Shown: positions 26,526 through 36,271, counted from the stretch's first letter. The stretch is DNA of 64,000 bases from Bacteroidales bacterium (GCA_013141385.1 JABFRB010000026.1:41944-105943); one strand, 5' to 3'. Notes: generated from the letters alone by a model not told the origin. Translations and numbers: made by a program.

Positions 26526-27056
26526 CTATTTTTTTCCTTTTAACTTTAGGAGGAGTGAGCACATTTCGTAATATTCTGATTCTTTGTAGTAATTTATAAG
26601 TCTTAGGAAGAAACTCTCGTCATTGAATTTTGGATGACTACTTTCGAAAATTAATTCACCACTTATGGTCTGGGAAAATACTAGATCGTCGTCATTATTT
26701 TCATCATTAATCGAAAAACTGTATTCCACGTTTTGGTCAGTGTTCATTGATGCATCATCATCAATGCTAGCATTTCGTACATTTATATCATTAGTATTGC
26801 TTTTATAAACCTCTTTTAGTTTTTTTAAATAGTTAACAAGTTCAACTTGAATTCTTAACATATCACGATTTTCGTCTCTTAGTTGACGGTTAATATTATA
26901 GCTTTTAGAGATGAGTTCGGACCTGTTCTCAACTAAAGGTTGAATGAGAATATTTTTTATGACCTCCTCGTTCTCTCTAATAATTTTAAAGTTTTGGTTT
27001 ATGCGCTCCTTTAACATATTGACCAAAAGAATAATCTGCTCATTCATGTTATCCAA
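26526..27056 (-). CDS. Coiled-coil protein of unknown function
   Basis: 176 residues, cytoplasmic. The first 95 residues are helical and heptad-like (NEQIILLVNMLKERINQNFKI and on). A low-complexity Asp/Asn/Ser stretch (about 100-135, with NDENNDDDLVF) follows, and a C-terminal helix ends basic (LLLKLKGKK). It is a single gene between two terminated units and is divergent from the ETF operon. No family is recognised. Confidence 0.65.
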   Translation of the reverse strand: MDNMNEQIILLVNMLKERINQNFKIIRENEEVIKNILIQPLVENRSELISKSYNINRQLRDENRDMLRIQVELVNYLKKLKEVYKSNTNDINVRNASIDDDASMNTDQNVEYSFSINDENNDDDLVFSQTISGELIFESSHPKFNDESFFLRLINYYKESEYYEMCSLLLKLKGKK

Positions 27057-27185
27057 CTCCTATATTTGATTAAGTATAGATTTTACGTAGAAACACGAAA
27101 TTGGGTATATGTGTTTAAATAAAATTGATTAACGTACTTTTAGTGTTGATTAAATTCTCATATATGTTATAAATCACCACCAATC

Positions 27186-27199
27186 TTGATTTATGTCAA
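27186..27199. promoter_or_regulatory. FNR-like palindrome TTGAT-TTAT-GTCAA upstream of etf operon
   Basis: A perfect dyad in the FNR pattern except for G at the first base of the second half-site, as also seen at two other sites here. It is 181 bp before the etfB ATG. A TATCTTTG sequence at 27269-27276 fits the Bacteroidota -7 box (TAnnTTTG). The 323-bp gap holds nothing else recognised. Confidence 0.45.
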
Positions 27200-27379
27200 C
27201 CCATTGAACAATTTAATATGCTAGTTATCAATTGAATCAACAATATGTAATAGTTTTCCATTTTATTTTATCTTTGTACGCTCGTTTTATCTTAGGATTA
27301 ATGAATAAATGAACAAATAATACCTTGTAAACCATTAATATATAGTTATAAATTAATATAATTTAAATCTGAACATCAA

Positions 27380-28129
27380 ATGAAAATTTTAGTTTGTATC
27401 AGTAATGTTCCTGACACTACAACAAAAGTTAAGTTTGTTGATGGTAACACAAAACTTGACACAACGGGAATCCAATGGATTATTAATCCTTGGGATGAGC
27501 TTTCACTAACCAGAGCCCTTGAACTTAAGGATGATTCAACTACTGGTGTGAAATCAGTTACCGTTGCTCATGTTGGGTTAATAGCCTCTGAACCAACAAT
27601 TCGTAAGGCCTTAGCAATAGGTGCTGACGATGCAATTCGTGTTAATGCTGAACCTGCTGATGCTTATTATGTTGCCTCTCAACTTGCAGAAGTAATTAAA
27701 AAGGAGCAGTTTGATATTATAATTTGCGGTATTGAATCGAGTGATTTCAATGGCTCAACCGTTGGAAGTATGCTATCGGAACTTCTTGATTATCCTTCGG
27801 TTTCTTCAGTATCAAGTTTGAAAATTGAGAACGGACAAATTGTTATTAGCCGTGAGATTGATGGTGGTAAAGAGATTGTTAATGTTTCAACTCCATTCGT
27901 TGCTGTTGTTCAGAAGGGTATTGCAAAGGAACCCCGCATTGCTGCTATGAGAGGGATTATGATGGCAAGAACAAAGCCTATCAAATTATATGAGCTAATT
28001 GCTGCTGAGCCATTAACTCAGGTTGTTAGTTTTGAAATGCCAAAACCACGTGCTGCATGTAAATTTGTTGATGCAGAGAATCCAAAACAACTTATAGAAC
28101 TGCTTCAGAACGAAGCTAAAGTAATTTAA
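27380..28129 (+). CDS. etfB: Electron transfer flavoprotein beta subunit
   Basis: 249 residues with the EtfB N-terminus MKILVCISNVPDTTTKVKF, the nucleotide-loop region VTVAHVGL...IRKALAIGADDAIRV (near 55-85) and the C-terminal recognition-loop signature EPRIAAMRGIMMARTKPIK near 190, which binds acyl-CoA dehydrogenase partners. With EtfA it accepts electrons from the acyl-CoA dehydrogenase at 31471 and hands them to the membrane Fe-S proteins encoded between. It is the first gene of the operon. Confidence 0.95.
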   Translation: MKILVCISNVPDTTTKVKFVDGNTKLDTTGIQWIINPWDELSLTRALELKDDSTTGVKSVTVAHVGLIASEPTIRKALAIGADDAIRVNAEPADAYYVASQLAEVIKKEQFDIIICGIESSDFNGSTVGSMLSELLDYPSVSSVSSLKIENGQIVISREIDGGKEIVNVSTPFVAVVQKGIAKEPRIAAMRGIMMARTKPIKLYELIAAEPLTQVVSFEMPKPRAACKFVDAENPKQLIELLQNEAKVI

Positions 28130-28160
28130 ACATTATCAATCGTAAATAATAAAATAAGAT

Positions 28161-29132
28161 ATGTCAGTTCTAGTATTTACCGAGAATTGGGATGGGAAGT
28201 TTAAGAAACTTTCATTCGAGTTAGCATCATACGCATCAAAGGTTGCTGAGATGCTCAACACTAACGCTGTTGCTTTATCTATTGGCAATGTTGATGAAAG
28301 CGAGTTAAAGAAACTTGGCAACTATGGTGTTAAAAAAGTTGTTAGTATAAATAATGACACCTTAAAAAGTTTGGATGACCGAGCATATACAAGTGTGATT
28401 GCGGAAATTGCACAGAAAGAAGGCTCAAAGGTTATTATCCTTTCTAATAATAATATGGGTAAAGGTTTAGCCCCAAGATTATCTGTAAGATTAAAGGCTG
28501 CAATTGGTGCTGGCGTTAGCCAACTTCCTTTAAGTACTAACCCATTTACAGTTTACAAAAGAGCGTTTTCGGGCAATGCATTTGCACATCTCGAACTCAA
28601 GACTGATGTTAAAATTATAACCTTAGCACAAAACTCATTCGAGTTGATCGAGACCGCTAATGGAGCATCTGTTGAGAATATCAGCGTTAATGTAGATGCA
28701 TCAAATATAAAAGTGCAGGTTAAAGATGTTCAGAAACAAACTGGGAAAATCCTTATTACCGATGCGGAAATAGTAGTTTCTGGTGGTCGTGGTATGAAAT
28801 CTCCTGATAACTGGGGACCTCTTGTAGAACTTGCAAATCTTTTGGGTGCTGCAACTGCATGCTCACGCCCTGTTTCCGATGAGGGTTGGAGATCTCACGA
28901 AGAGCATACCGGACAAACCGGAAAGATTATTGCTCCAAATCTATATTTTGCAATTGGTATTTCGGGTGCAACACAGCATATAGCAGGAGTTAGCTCCTCA
29001 AAATATATTGTTGCGATAAATACCGATAAGGATGCTCCAATCTTTGGTGCTGCTCAATATGGAATTATTGGTGATGCCAGTAAAGTTCTTCCTAAACTTG
29101 TTGAGGCTGTAAAAGAAGTAAAGGGGAAATAG
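28161..29132 (+). CDS. etfA: Electron transfer flavoprotein alpha subunit
   Basis: 323 residues. The C-terminal FAD-binding domain is clear: SGGRGMKSPDNWGPLVELANLLG near 208, ATACSRPVSDEGW near 230, HTGQTGK near 250 and IGISGATQHIAG near 268, ending with NTDKDAPIFGAAQYGIIGD. It is located 31 bp after etfB. The set lacks the ferredoxin-like features or a FixX/FixC pair that mark the best-known bifurcating ETFs, so an ordinary electron-carrier role is the simpler reading. Confidence 0.95.
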   Translation: MSVLVFTENWDGKFKKLSFELASYASKVAEMLNTNAVALSIGNVDESELKKLGNYGVKKVVSINNDTLKSLDDRAYTSVIAEIAQKEGSKVIILSNNNMGKGLAPRLSVRLKAAIGAGVSQLPLSTNPFTVYKRAFSGNAFAHLELKTDVKIITLAQNSFELIETANGASVENISVNVDASNIKVQVKDVQKQTGKILITDAEIVVSGGRGMKSPDNWGPLVELANLLGAATACSRPVSDEGWRSHEEHTGQTGKIIAPNLYFAIGISGATQHIAGVSSSKYIVAINTDKDAPIFGAAQYGIIGDASKVLPKLVEAVKEVKGK

Positions 29133-29142
29133 TAATAATTTT

Positions 29143-29198
29143 AAACGCAAAGTCGCAAAGTCGCAAATTTTTCTTAGCGCCTTGGCGACTTAGCATTT
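29143..29198. repeat. Intergenic imperfect palindrome (AAACGCAAAGTCGC type)
   Basis: AAACGCAAAGTCGCAAAGTCGC faces TTAGCGCCTTGGCGACTTAGC in the 93-bp gap between etfA and the membrane Fe-S gene. Similar cgc-aaag palindromes are scattered in Bacteroidota genomes. A related TTGGCG-rich stretch is at 63690-63720. Confidence 0.5.
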
Positions 29199-29225
29199 AG
29201 TAAATAGATACATATTAACTAAACT

Positions 29226-30545
29226 ATGATTAAACAGATAGTTTTTGCAATAGCACTTCTTATCACTCTTGGTGCATTTACCTTTACCATCCTTAGAATA
29301 ATTAGTTTTTTTAAACTTACCAAGAAGGCATTCCCCGTTCGTGATTTTGGAAAACGATTCGGAGTGATGATGGAGGTTGCATTTGGGCAAACCAAGATTT
29401 TTCGTCGACCAGTAATTGGATTCCTTCACGCCCTTGTTTTCTGGGGATTTTGCGTTATTCTGATTGGCAGTATTGAAATGGTGATTGATGGACTCTTTGG
29501 AACAGATAAGGTTCTGAAATTTCTAGGCTTATTCTATGATATCATAATGGCTTCAGGAGACGTTTTTGCTCTTCTAATCGCAATTTCCATTTTAGTATTT
29601 TTATTCCGCAGAGTATTCCTACACATCAAACGTTTTGAAGGCATTGAGATGAAGAAAATCTCTCATCTTGACGCAAACATTGCACTTTCAATTATCCTCT
29701 TTCTGATGCTTTCACTTTTAGGGATGAACTCAGCATATTATAGTCATACAACTCTTGTTGGAGGCACAATTGAAGGAGTATATCCTGTAAGTAAATTCTT
29801 ATCAGCAATCTTTTCAGGTCTAACGACAGATTCAACCTTGGTTCAGTATGAAATCTTTTGGTGGATGCATATTCTGTTGATCTTCCTATTCGCAAATATG
29901 TTGCCTTATTCAAAGCATTTCCATGTTTTCATGTCGGTTCCAAATGTTTTCTTATCAAGATTAGAACCTCTTGGAAAATTGCCAAACATGGACAATGTTA
30001 CTCGTGAAGTAAAGTTGATGATGGATCCCAATACCGCATTTGCTACCCCCGCTGCTGGTGCACCTATAGAACGCTTTGGGGTTAAGGATGCAGAGGATGC
30101 TTCGTGGAAAAACTATTTTGATTCTTTAGCCTGCACCGAGTGCGGACGCTGTACCTCTGTTTGCCCAGCAAACATCACTGGTAAAAAACTTTCTCCTCGT
30201 AAAGTGATTATGGATTTAAGAGCAAGAATGAAGGAGAAAGGGCCGATGCTTGTAAAAAACGGCAAGGATTATACCGATAACAAATCATTACTTCGAGACT
30301 ATATCTCCGAAGAAGAGTTATGGGCTTGTACAACTTGTAACGCTTGTGCTAAGGAATGTCCGATAAATATTAATCATCCAACACTGATTATTGATATGCG
30401 ACGCTATTTAGTAATGGAAGAGGGTTCTGCACCTGGTGAATTAAAGGCTGTTTTCAGCAATATTGAAAATAATGGTGCTCCATGGCAGTATTCATCTGAA
30501 GACCGACTACTTTGGGCTGCAGATCTAGAAATGAATGTGAAATAA
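29226..30545 (+). CDS. Membrane cytochrome b/Fe-S protein, N-terminal half of a split ETF:quinone oxidoreductase (EMO-like)
   Basis: 439 residues. Residues 1-240 carry about six membrane helices of the NarI-like type with spaced His (GFLHALVFWGF, FLHIKRFEG, WWMHILLIF, PYSKHFHVF). The C-terminal domain holds two [4Fe-4S] motifs, CTECGRCTSVCPANI near 302 and CTTCNACAKECPINI near 369. This is the N-terminal architecture of EMO (ETF:menaquinone oxidoreductase) and HdrDE-like proteins, with the CCG domains encoded separately 110 bp downstream. It would pass electrons from EtfAB to menaquinone. Confidence 0.85.
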   Translation: MIKQIVFAIALLITLGAFTFTILRIISFFKLTKKAFPVRDFGKRFGVMMEVAFGQTKIFRRPVIGFLHALVFWGFCVILIGSIEMVIDGLFGTDKVLKFLGLFYDIIMASGDVFALLIAISILVFLFRRVFLHIKRFEGIEMKKISHLDANIALSIILFLMLSLLGMNSAYYSHTTLVGGTIEGVYPVSKFLSAIFSGLTTDSTLVQYEIFWWMHILLIFLFANMLPYSKHFHVFMSVPNVFLSRLEPLGKLPNMDNVTREVKLMMDPNTAFATPAAGAPIERFGVKDAEDASWKNYFDSLACTECGRCTSVCPANITGKKLSPRKVIMDLRARMKEKGPMLVKNGKDYTDNKSLLRDYISEEELWACTTCNACAKECPININHPTLIIDMRRYLVMEEGSAPGELKAVFSNIENNGAPWQYSSEDRLLWAADLEMNVK

Positions 30546-30654
30546 AAAGAGTAATGTGCCAATGTGTCAATGGATCAATAAGACAATGTTTAAATAATTA
30601 ATAGTTTAATAATCAACTCGAGGCACGTTTTCACAATTAACAAACAATGAATAA

Positions 30655-31449
30655 ATGGAAACACGTAAAATAGAGATTCCAGTAATGGCAGACCTTTTTG
30701 GGAGGGGTGAGAAACCCGAATATCTATTCTGGGTTGGCTGTGCTGGGGCTTACGATGATAGGTATAAGAAGGTGGCCAGAGCTTTTACAAAAATACTAAC
30801 ACACCTAAATGTTAGCTTTGCAGTTCTTGGTAAAGAGGAGTCATGTACTGGCGATCCTGCACGTAGGGCTGGAAATGAGATGCTTTATCAGATGCAGGCT
30901 CTTCAAAATATCGAACTATTTAAGATGTATGAGGTTAAAAAGATTATTACAATTTGCCCTCATTGCTTTAATATCTTCAAAAACGAATACCCCGATTTAG
31001 GCGGAAATTGCGAGGTAATCAGCTACGTCCAGTTACTCGATAAGTTTATGGATGAAGGTAAACTAAAGTTAGATGCATCCAAACTTAAGAACAATAGAAT
31101 AACCTACCATGATCCATGCTATTTAGGAAGATCAAATGATATTTACGATGAACCACGTTCAATCCTTAAATCTCTTACAACAAACTACGTTGAGATGGAT
31201 AGGAATAAGAGTTTCGCTCTTTGTTGTGGTGCTGGTGGTGCTCAAATGTTTAAAGAAGCAGAAAAAGGGAACAAGGAGGTTTTCATTGAAAGAACTGAGG
31301 ATGCCCTCAAAACCAACCCTAAAATAATCGCAACAGCCTGTCCTTTCTGTATGACTATGATGACTGATGGTCTGAAATACAAGAACAAAGAGGAGGAGAT
31401 TAAGAATTATGATATTGCTGAGTTAATTGCAATTTCACTTGAATTATAA
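30655..31449 (+). CDS. CCG-domain Fe-S protein (HdrD/GlpC-like), C-terminal half of the split ETF:quinone oxidoreductase
   Basis: 264 residues with two cysteine-rich CCG domains: LFWVGCAGAYDDR near 24, EESCTGDPARRAG near 62 and ITICPHCFNIFKNEYPDLGG near 98 for the first; TYHDPCYLGRSND near 150, FALCCGAGGAQMF near 184 and ATACPFCMTMM near 224 for the second. Such domains bind a non-cubane [4Fe-4S] cluster in heterodisulfide reductase and EMO. Its position between the membrane subunit and the acyl-CoA dehydrogenase argues that it completes the ETF oxidising module. The 110-bp spacer before it has ATGTGCCAATGTGTCAATG-like short direct repeats. Confidence 0.88.
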   Translation: METRKIEIPVMADLFGRGEKPEYLFWVGCAGAYDDRYKKVARAFTKILTHLNVSFAVLGKEESCTGDPARRAGNEMLYQMQALQNIELFKMYEVKKIITICPHCFNIFKNEYPDLGGNCEVISYVQLLDKFMDEGKLKLDASKLKNNRITYHDPCYLGRSNDIYDEPRSILKSLTTNYVEMDRNKSFALCCGAGGAQMFKEAEKGNKEVFIERTEDALKTNPKIIATACPFCMTMMTDGLKYKNKEEEIKNYDIAELIAISLEL

Positions 31450-31470
31450 AAAACAAAATAACCTAAACTA

Positions 31471-33249
31471 ATGGAAAGTACAGTTAAACTTAAGAGTGGC
31501 GAATTCTTAGTGAAAGATGTTGATGCCAATAGCATTTTTATTCCTGAAGATTTCAACGAAGAGCAAAGAATGATTGCTCAAACTTGTCGCGATTTCCTTG
31601 AAGCTGAAGTTTATCCAAATCTTGAAAAAACAGAAAAGGGTGATAGAGTTTTAATGAAAACCCTCTTACAAAAAGCAGGTGAACTAGGAATGTTAGGAGT
31701 TGCCATTCCTGAGCAGTACAATGGTTTTGGGCAAGATTTTACAACACAGATGCTCGTTGCTGAAACAACTGGTGCTGGTTATTCATTCTCTGTTGCTTAC
31801 ATGTGCCATTGCGGTATTGGTACTATGCCAATTATGTACTATGGTAACGAGAATCAACGCGAAAAATACGTTTCACGTCTTGCAACAGGTGAGTTAATTG
31901 GTGCATACTGTTTAACTGAGCCAGGAGCTGGTAGCGATGCTAACTCAGGTAAAACCAATGCAAAACTATCAGAAGATGGTAAACACTATATCCTTAATGG
32001 ACAAAAAATGTGGATTACCAATGGTGGTTTCTGCGATACTCAAGTGGTTTTCGCAAAGATAGATACCGACCGTATTTTGAGTGCTTTTATTGTAGAAAGT
32101 AGTTGGCCTGGCGTTGTAATTGGACCAGATGAGCACAAGATGGGTATTAAAGGTTCATCAACAACTCAAATCTACTATAACGATGTAAAAGTTCCAGTTG
32201 AGAATATGATTGGTGTTCGTGGTGAAGGTTTCAGAATTGCCCTAAGTATTTTACATATGGGTCGTATGAAACTTGGTGCTAACGTGATTGGTGCTGCAAA
32301 GCAAACCATTTCAGATACAGTTAAATATTCGAATGAGCGCAAACAGTTTAATTCTCTAATTTCTACCTTCGGTTCAATTAAGCACAAGCTTGCCCAAATG
32401 GTAATTAAAGTTTACGCTCATGAGTCTGCAATATATCGTGTAAGTAAAGATGTTGATATTCTATTAGATCAGTATAAAACCGAAGGTTGCGATTATGGTC
32501 GTGCTTCAATTGACGCCATTAGCCATTATGCGGTTGAGGATGCAATTCTAAAGGTATATGGCTCTGAGATGTTGGATTATGTTGTTGATGAGGGTGTTCA
32601 GGTTCATGGTGGCATGGGGTATTCTGCTGAAATGAATGTCGACAAAGGTTACCGCGATTCACGCATCAACCGTATCTTCGAAGGAACCAACGAAATTAAC
32701 CGTTTACTTGTAGTTGAAAGTGCTACCAAACGTGCTTTAAAAGGTGAATACGACCTATTTGGACCAGCCGAAGCACTATACAATAACCTTGATGCAATTA
32801 ATGATAGTGCAAAAGCAGGTGAAAATTACTTTGAGCAAAAACTTCGTTATATAAAGAACTACAAGAAAGCCGTCATGTTAGCCATTTACAGTACTAACAA
32901 AACTCTTGGTAAGAAATTTATGAACGAGCAAGAGGTGGTTAACAACCTTTCGAATATGATTATGGAACTTTATATTGCTGAATCATTAGCGTTAAGAATT
33001 CAGAAGTTGGAAGGTTTAAAAGGTGCAAACTCTGTTAACAGAGATATTCTTGATGTATTTATTTACGATGCATCAAATAACATTCGCAAGAATGCTAAAG
33101 ATGCAATTTACAGTAGCATCGAAGGCGAAGAGGCTGATAAATTAAATAAGGCTATCAAGACTCTTACCCATGTTGCTGGTGTAAACACCAAAGATGCTCG
33201 TCGTCGTATTGCTGATAAGCTGATTGCAGATAATATTTATAAATTCTAG
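31471..33249 (+). CDS. Acyl-CoA dehydrogenase, long (about 590-residue) form
   Basis: 592 residues. The ACAD core covers about 25-430: AYCLTEPGAGSDANSGKTNA near 145 (FAD/substrate loop), MWITNGGFCD near 181, and the catalytic-base region INRIFEGTNEINRLL near 402, with Glu as expected for medium/short-type enzymes. An extra C-terminal helical domain (about 440-590) matches the long Bacteroidota ACADs fused to a DUF-type tail. Substrate chain length cannot be judged. It is the last gene in the ETF operon, which points to fatty acid or amino-acid-derived acyl-CoA oxidation feeding the quinone pool. Confidence 0.93.
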   Translation: MESTVKLKSGEFLVKDVDANSIFIPEDFNEEQRMIAQTCRDFLEAEVYPNLEKTEKGDRVLMKTLLQKAGELGMLGVAIPEQYNGFGQDFTTQMLVAETTGAGYSFSVAYMCHCGIGTMPIMYYGNENQREKYVSRLATGELIGAYCLTEPGAGSDANSGKTNAKLSEDGKHYILNGQKMWITNGGFCDTQVVFAKIDTDRILSAFIVESSWPGVVIGPDEHKMGIKGSSTTQIYYNDVKVPVENMIGVRGEGFRIALSILHMGRMKLGANVIGAAKQTISDTVKYSNERKQFNSLISTFGSIKHKLAQMVIKVYAHESAIYRVSKDVDILLDQYKTEGCDYGRASIDAISHYAVEDAILKVYGSEMLDYVVDEGVQVHGGMGYSAEMNVDKGYRDSRINRIFEGTNEINRLLVVESATKRALKGEYDLFGPAEALYNNLDAINDSAKAGENYFEQKLRYIKNYKKAVMLAIYSTNKTLGKKFMNEQEVVNNLSNMIMELYIAESLALRIQKLEGLKGANSVNRDILDVFIYDASNNIRKNAKDAIYSSIEGEEADKLNKAIKTLTHVAGVNTKDARRRIADKLIADNIYKF

Positions 33250-33270
33250 AGTCTAGTTTTTTGAAATAGA

Positions 33271-33297
33271 AAGGCTTCCACATGGAGGCCTTTTTTT
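33271..33297 (+). terminator. Intrinsic terminator after acyl-CoA dehydrogenase
   Basis: AAGGCTTCCA and TGGAGGCCTT pair with one G-T wobble and are followed by TTTTTTT. Confidence 0.88.
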
Positions 33298-33611
33298 ATT
33301 ATCTGTGCCAATAATATCAGCACATAATTTACTAACCTTTTCAAAGTTTATGGTATAACTATTTCTAATTTCCTTTCAACTTGATTCAAACTTATCTAAA
33401 ATAATTACATTGCTATTCACATGCATAATAGGAAAATCAACCCATTGAAAGCAATGTACTTACTGTAACGATAAGCAATACATTTAAAATCCACCTAAGT
33501 TTCCTTTTGTGAATATCCAATAATTTTTGATGAATCAGCACAAGTTATATTAAACCTTAGTGTCATAATAATGTTCCAAATTGGTCTTTAATCAAAAAAT
33601 AAAACAATCAA

Positions 33612-33697
33612 TGAAACACCCATGTTAGGTCGCTAGCACAAACACGAATGAACCGAGTTTACGAGTTCGACGAAGTCAATAAAGTATGGGTGTTCCA
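33612..33697. repeat. Small palindrome-ended intergenic element
   Basis: TGAAACACCCAT at 33612-33623 is nearly the reverse complement of ATGGGTGTTCCA at 33686-33697. The interior has GAGTTCGACGAAGTC, also seen inside the MITE copies. It lies in the 523-bp gap before the TonB receptor gene; the remainder of the gap is AT-rich with no gene seen. Confidence 0.5.
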
Positions 33698-33772
33698 TCA
33701 CTGTAAATAATTATCGTTTTTAAAAAATATTGGGAAACAACCAATTACATACTTAACATAAATTTTATTCGG

Positions 33773-36271
33773 ATGAAAAGAATTTTATTTACAACCGCAT
33801 CAATCACTCTGTTATTATGCTCTATTTACGCTACAGCGCAACAACATGATGGTCAACAGAGAATGCAGCAAGGGAGCGGTAGAATGTCAATGGATAGTGG
33901 ATTTGGCACATTTAAGGGTTCTGTTATAGATGAAACAACAAACTTACCTGTTGAATACGCAAATGTTATTCTGTATAAAATGCGCGATTCATCCATGGTT
34001 ACTGGTGGGGTAACAGATATGAAGGGAAATTTTTCGATTGACAAAGTGCCTTTTGGAAGATATTACGTTGATTTCAAGTTTATTGGATATAAAAACAATC
34101 GAATGAATAATGTAATGATAAGCCCCAAGCAACCAGAAGTAACAATTGAAGCAGTTAAACTTAAACCTGCGTCACAAAATATGGAGGGTATAGTGGTAAC
34201 TGGTCAAAAATCGATGCTTCAAACTAATCTGGATAAAAAGGTAATAAACGTTGATAGAACTATAAATGCCGAAGGAGGGACTGCACTAGACATTATGAGG
34301 AATATTCCATCGGTTGAGGTTGACGTTCAAGGGAATGTTAGTCTAAGAGGCAGTACTAATTTAACCATTCTTGTAGATGGCAAACCCTCCCAAATTGTAA
34401 GTCTCGATGAGTTACCTGCAAGCATTATACAAAGTGTTGAAGTTATTACCAACCCTTCTGTACGATATGACCCTGATGGGATGTCGGGGATATTGAATAT
34501 TGTATTAAAGAAGAAGAAAACTCCAGGATATCATGGTATGGTTAATTTAAATGCCGGTACTGGCAATAAATATTCTGGAACAGTAAATATGAATGTTCGT
34601 AAAGGCAAATTAAACTTTTTTGGAAATTTTGATTATCGCCATTTTTACTCAACTGGTAGCGGTTTTAGCGACAGGACAACAATTGCTGGAAACCAGACCG
34701 AAAATCAAAACGATAACAGAAATGGCTTATCAAACAATTTTAGAGGAGGCATTGATTACTTTATCAACAACAAGAACACATTATCCCTTGCGGGTTCTTT
34801 AAGCGATAGAAACTTTAATGGAGATGAAAATGCTATTACCCTCTTTAATAACCTACCTCTATTAGATCAAAGCACGAAAGAGATGAATAAAATGAACGGC
34901 AAAGAACTTACTTTGAACTATAAGAAAACATTTGATACTCAGGGTAGAGAGTTCACCACAGATATTCAATATTCAGCATATGAAAGGAATTCAGATCAAA
35001 ATATGTTTCGTGAAGGTACTTTAAAGCAAGACAAGTCTAATACCGATGGAAATAATAAATCCTTAACATTTCAATCCGACTTTGTAACTCCAATAGGAAA
35101 TGGCGGAAGAATTGAAACCGGGATAAAAGGAATAATAAGAAACCAAAGAGCAGACTATTTATACTTAAACCTTATAACACCACCAACAGTTTGGGCTGAT
35201 ACATCAAATCTTTCAAATCTCTTCATCTTGAAAGATCAAGTATATGCAGGATATGCTATTTACTCAAATACAATTGGCCCGATTAGTTATCAAGGAGGTA
35301 TTAGAATTGAGGATCAGCTAAAGACAATAGAACAAGAGACTCAAAATAAAAAAATAAACGTTTCTTTGTTTAATTACTTTCCAAGCGCCCATTTAAAGTG
35401 GGATATTAATAAAAAAAATGCCGTTCAGGTTTCATATAGTAAAAGGGTAAATAGACCATCTGGGAGGGTTTTAAATCCATTTGTAGATCAAGAAAATATC
35501 TATAATATTAGCTATGGTAATCCATACTTAAAACCCGAATATACGAGTTCATACGAGTTAGGACATTCGTTAACCCTTGAGAAATCGAGCATTAATACAA
35601 CCTTATTCTACCGTCGCACTGTTGATAAAATAACGCAAATAGTAGATATTGTTTCTGGTCCAACCGAAGGAACTGATACTACAAAATCAACCTATACAAA
35701 TTTATCTAGTGGATCAATGCTTGGGGTTGAAATAGTTGCATCAAAAACATTTACGAGCTGGTTTAGGGCTAATGGAAGTTTCAGTTTCTTTAAAGCTAAA
35801 CTCGATGGCTATGATTATAATACTATTTCCCAAAGTGCAAGCGAGAGTAATAGCTGGACCGCTAAGATTAATTCATCATTCACCTTATCGAAAAACCTTG
35901 AATTACAAATTAACGGAAACTACAGGAGTCCTGTTATTACAGGCGTAAGTGGTGGTGGAAACCATGGACCTGGCGGTGGCGGAGATGGAGGTCAAGGTAA
36001 ATCTAAAGAAATTTACTGGGTCGATCTGGGCTTACGTTATAGTATTCTTAAAAATAAGGGAACCATAACTGTAAGGGTAAGCGATGTTTTCAACTCAAGA
36101 AAGTCCAGATCAACAACTTATGGCACTACCGAATCTGGCGATCCCTACTCAATATATCAAATGGAGAGACATGAAAGTCAGATTGTTTTCGTTGGTTTTT
36201 CGTACCGGATAAACGATTACAAGCAACGCCGTGATATTAAAATTGATGATTCAAACGATATGGATAACTAG
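33773..36271 (+). CDS. TonB-dependent outer-membrane receptor, CarboxypepD_reg/OMP_b-brl_3 type
   Basis: 832 residues: signal peptide (about 1-22, ending TATAQ), a Gln/Met-rich linker, a CarboxypepD_reg domain (about 45-130; GSVIDETTNLPVEYANVIL), a plug domain (about 140-255; IVVTGQKSML, LRGSTNLTILVDGKPSQIVSLDELPASIIQSVEVITNPS) and a beta-barrel to the C-terminus. A Gly/His-rich loop (GGGNHGPGGGGDGGQG) near 723-738 is unusual and could be an extracellular metal- or ligand-contacting loop. No SusD-like partner gene follows, so a SusCD glycan uptake system is unlikely. Substrate unknown. Confidence 0.9.
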   Translation: MKRILFTTASITLLLCSIYATAQQHDGQQRMQQGSGRMSMDSGFGTFKGSVIDETTNLPVEYANVILYKMRDSSMVTGGVTDMKGNFSIDKVPFGRYYVDFKFIGYKNNRMNNVMISPKQPEVTIEAVKLKPASQNMEGIVVTGQKSMLQTNLDKKVINVDRTINAEGGTALDIMRNIPSVEVDVQGNVSLRGSTNLTILVDGKPSQIVSLDELPASIIQSVEVITNPSVRYDPDGMSGILNIVLKKKKTPGYHGMVNLNAGTGNKYSGTVNMNVRKGKLNFFGNFDYRHFYSTGSGFSDRTTIAGNQTENQNDNRNGLSNNFRGGIDYFINNKNTLSLAGSLSDRNFNGDENAITLFNNLPLLDQSTKEMNKMNGKELTLNYKKTFDTQGREFTTDIQYSAYERNSDQNMFREGTLKQDKSNTDGNNKSLTFQSDFVTPIGNGGRIETGIKGIIRNQRADYLYLNLITPPTVWADTSNLSNLFILKDQVYAGYAIYSNTIGPISYQGGIRIEDQLKTIEQETQNKKINVSLFNYFPSAHLKWDINKKNAVQVSYSKRVNRPSGRVLNPFVDQENIYNISYGNPYLKPEYTSSYELGHSLTLEKSSINTTLFYRRTVDKITQIVDIVSGPTEGTDTTKSTYTNLSSGSMLGVEIVASKTFTSWFRANGSFSFFKAKLDGYDYNTISQSASESNSWTAKINSSFTLSKNLELQINGNYRSPVITGVSGGGNHGPGGGGDGGQGKSKEIYWVDLGLRYSILKNKGTITVRVSDVFNSRKSRSTTYGTTESGDPYSIYQMERHESQIVFVGFSYRINDYKQRRDIKIDDSNDMDN

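Noticed and set aside
27380..29132. Bifurcating ETF of the FixAB/CarDE type
   Set aside because: No FixC/FixX or ferredoxin-fused partner is present, and the adjacent EMO-like proteins favour quinone reduction. Bifurcation cannot be inferred.
33773..36271. SusC-like glycan uptake system
   Set aside because: No SusD-like lipoprotein or glycoside hydrolase is adjacent, and the barrel is of the OMP_b-brl_3 type.
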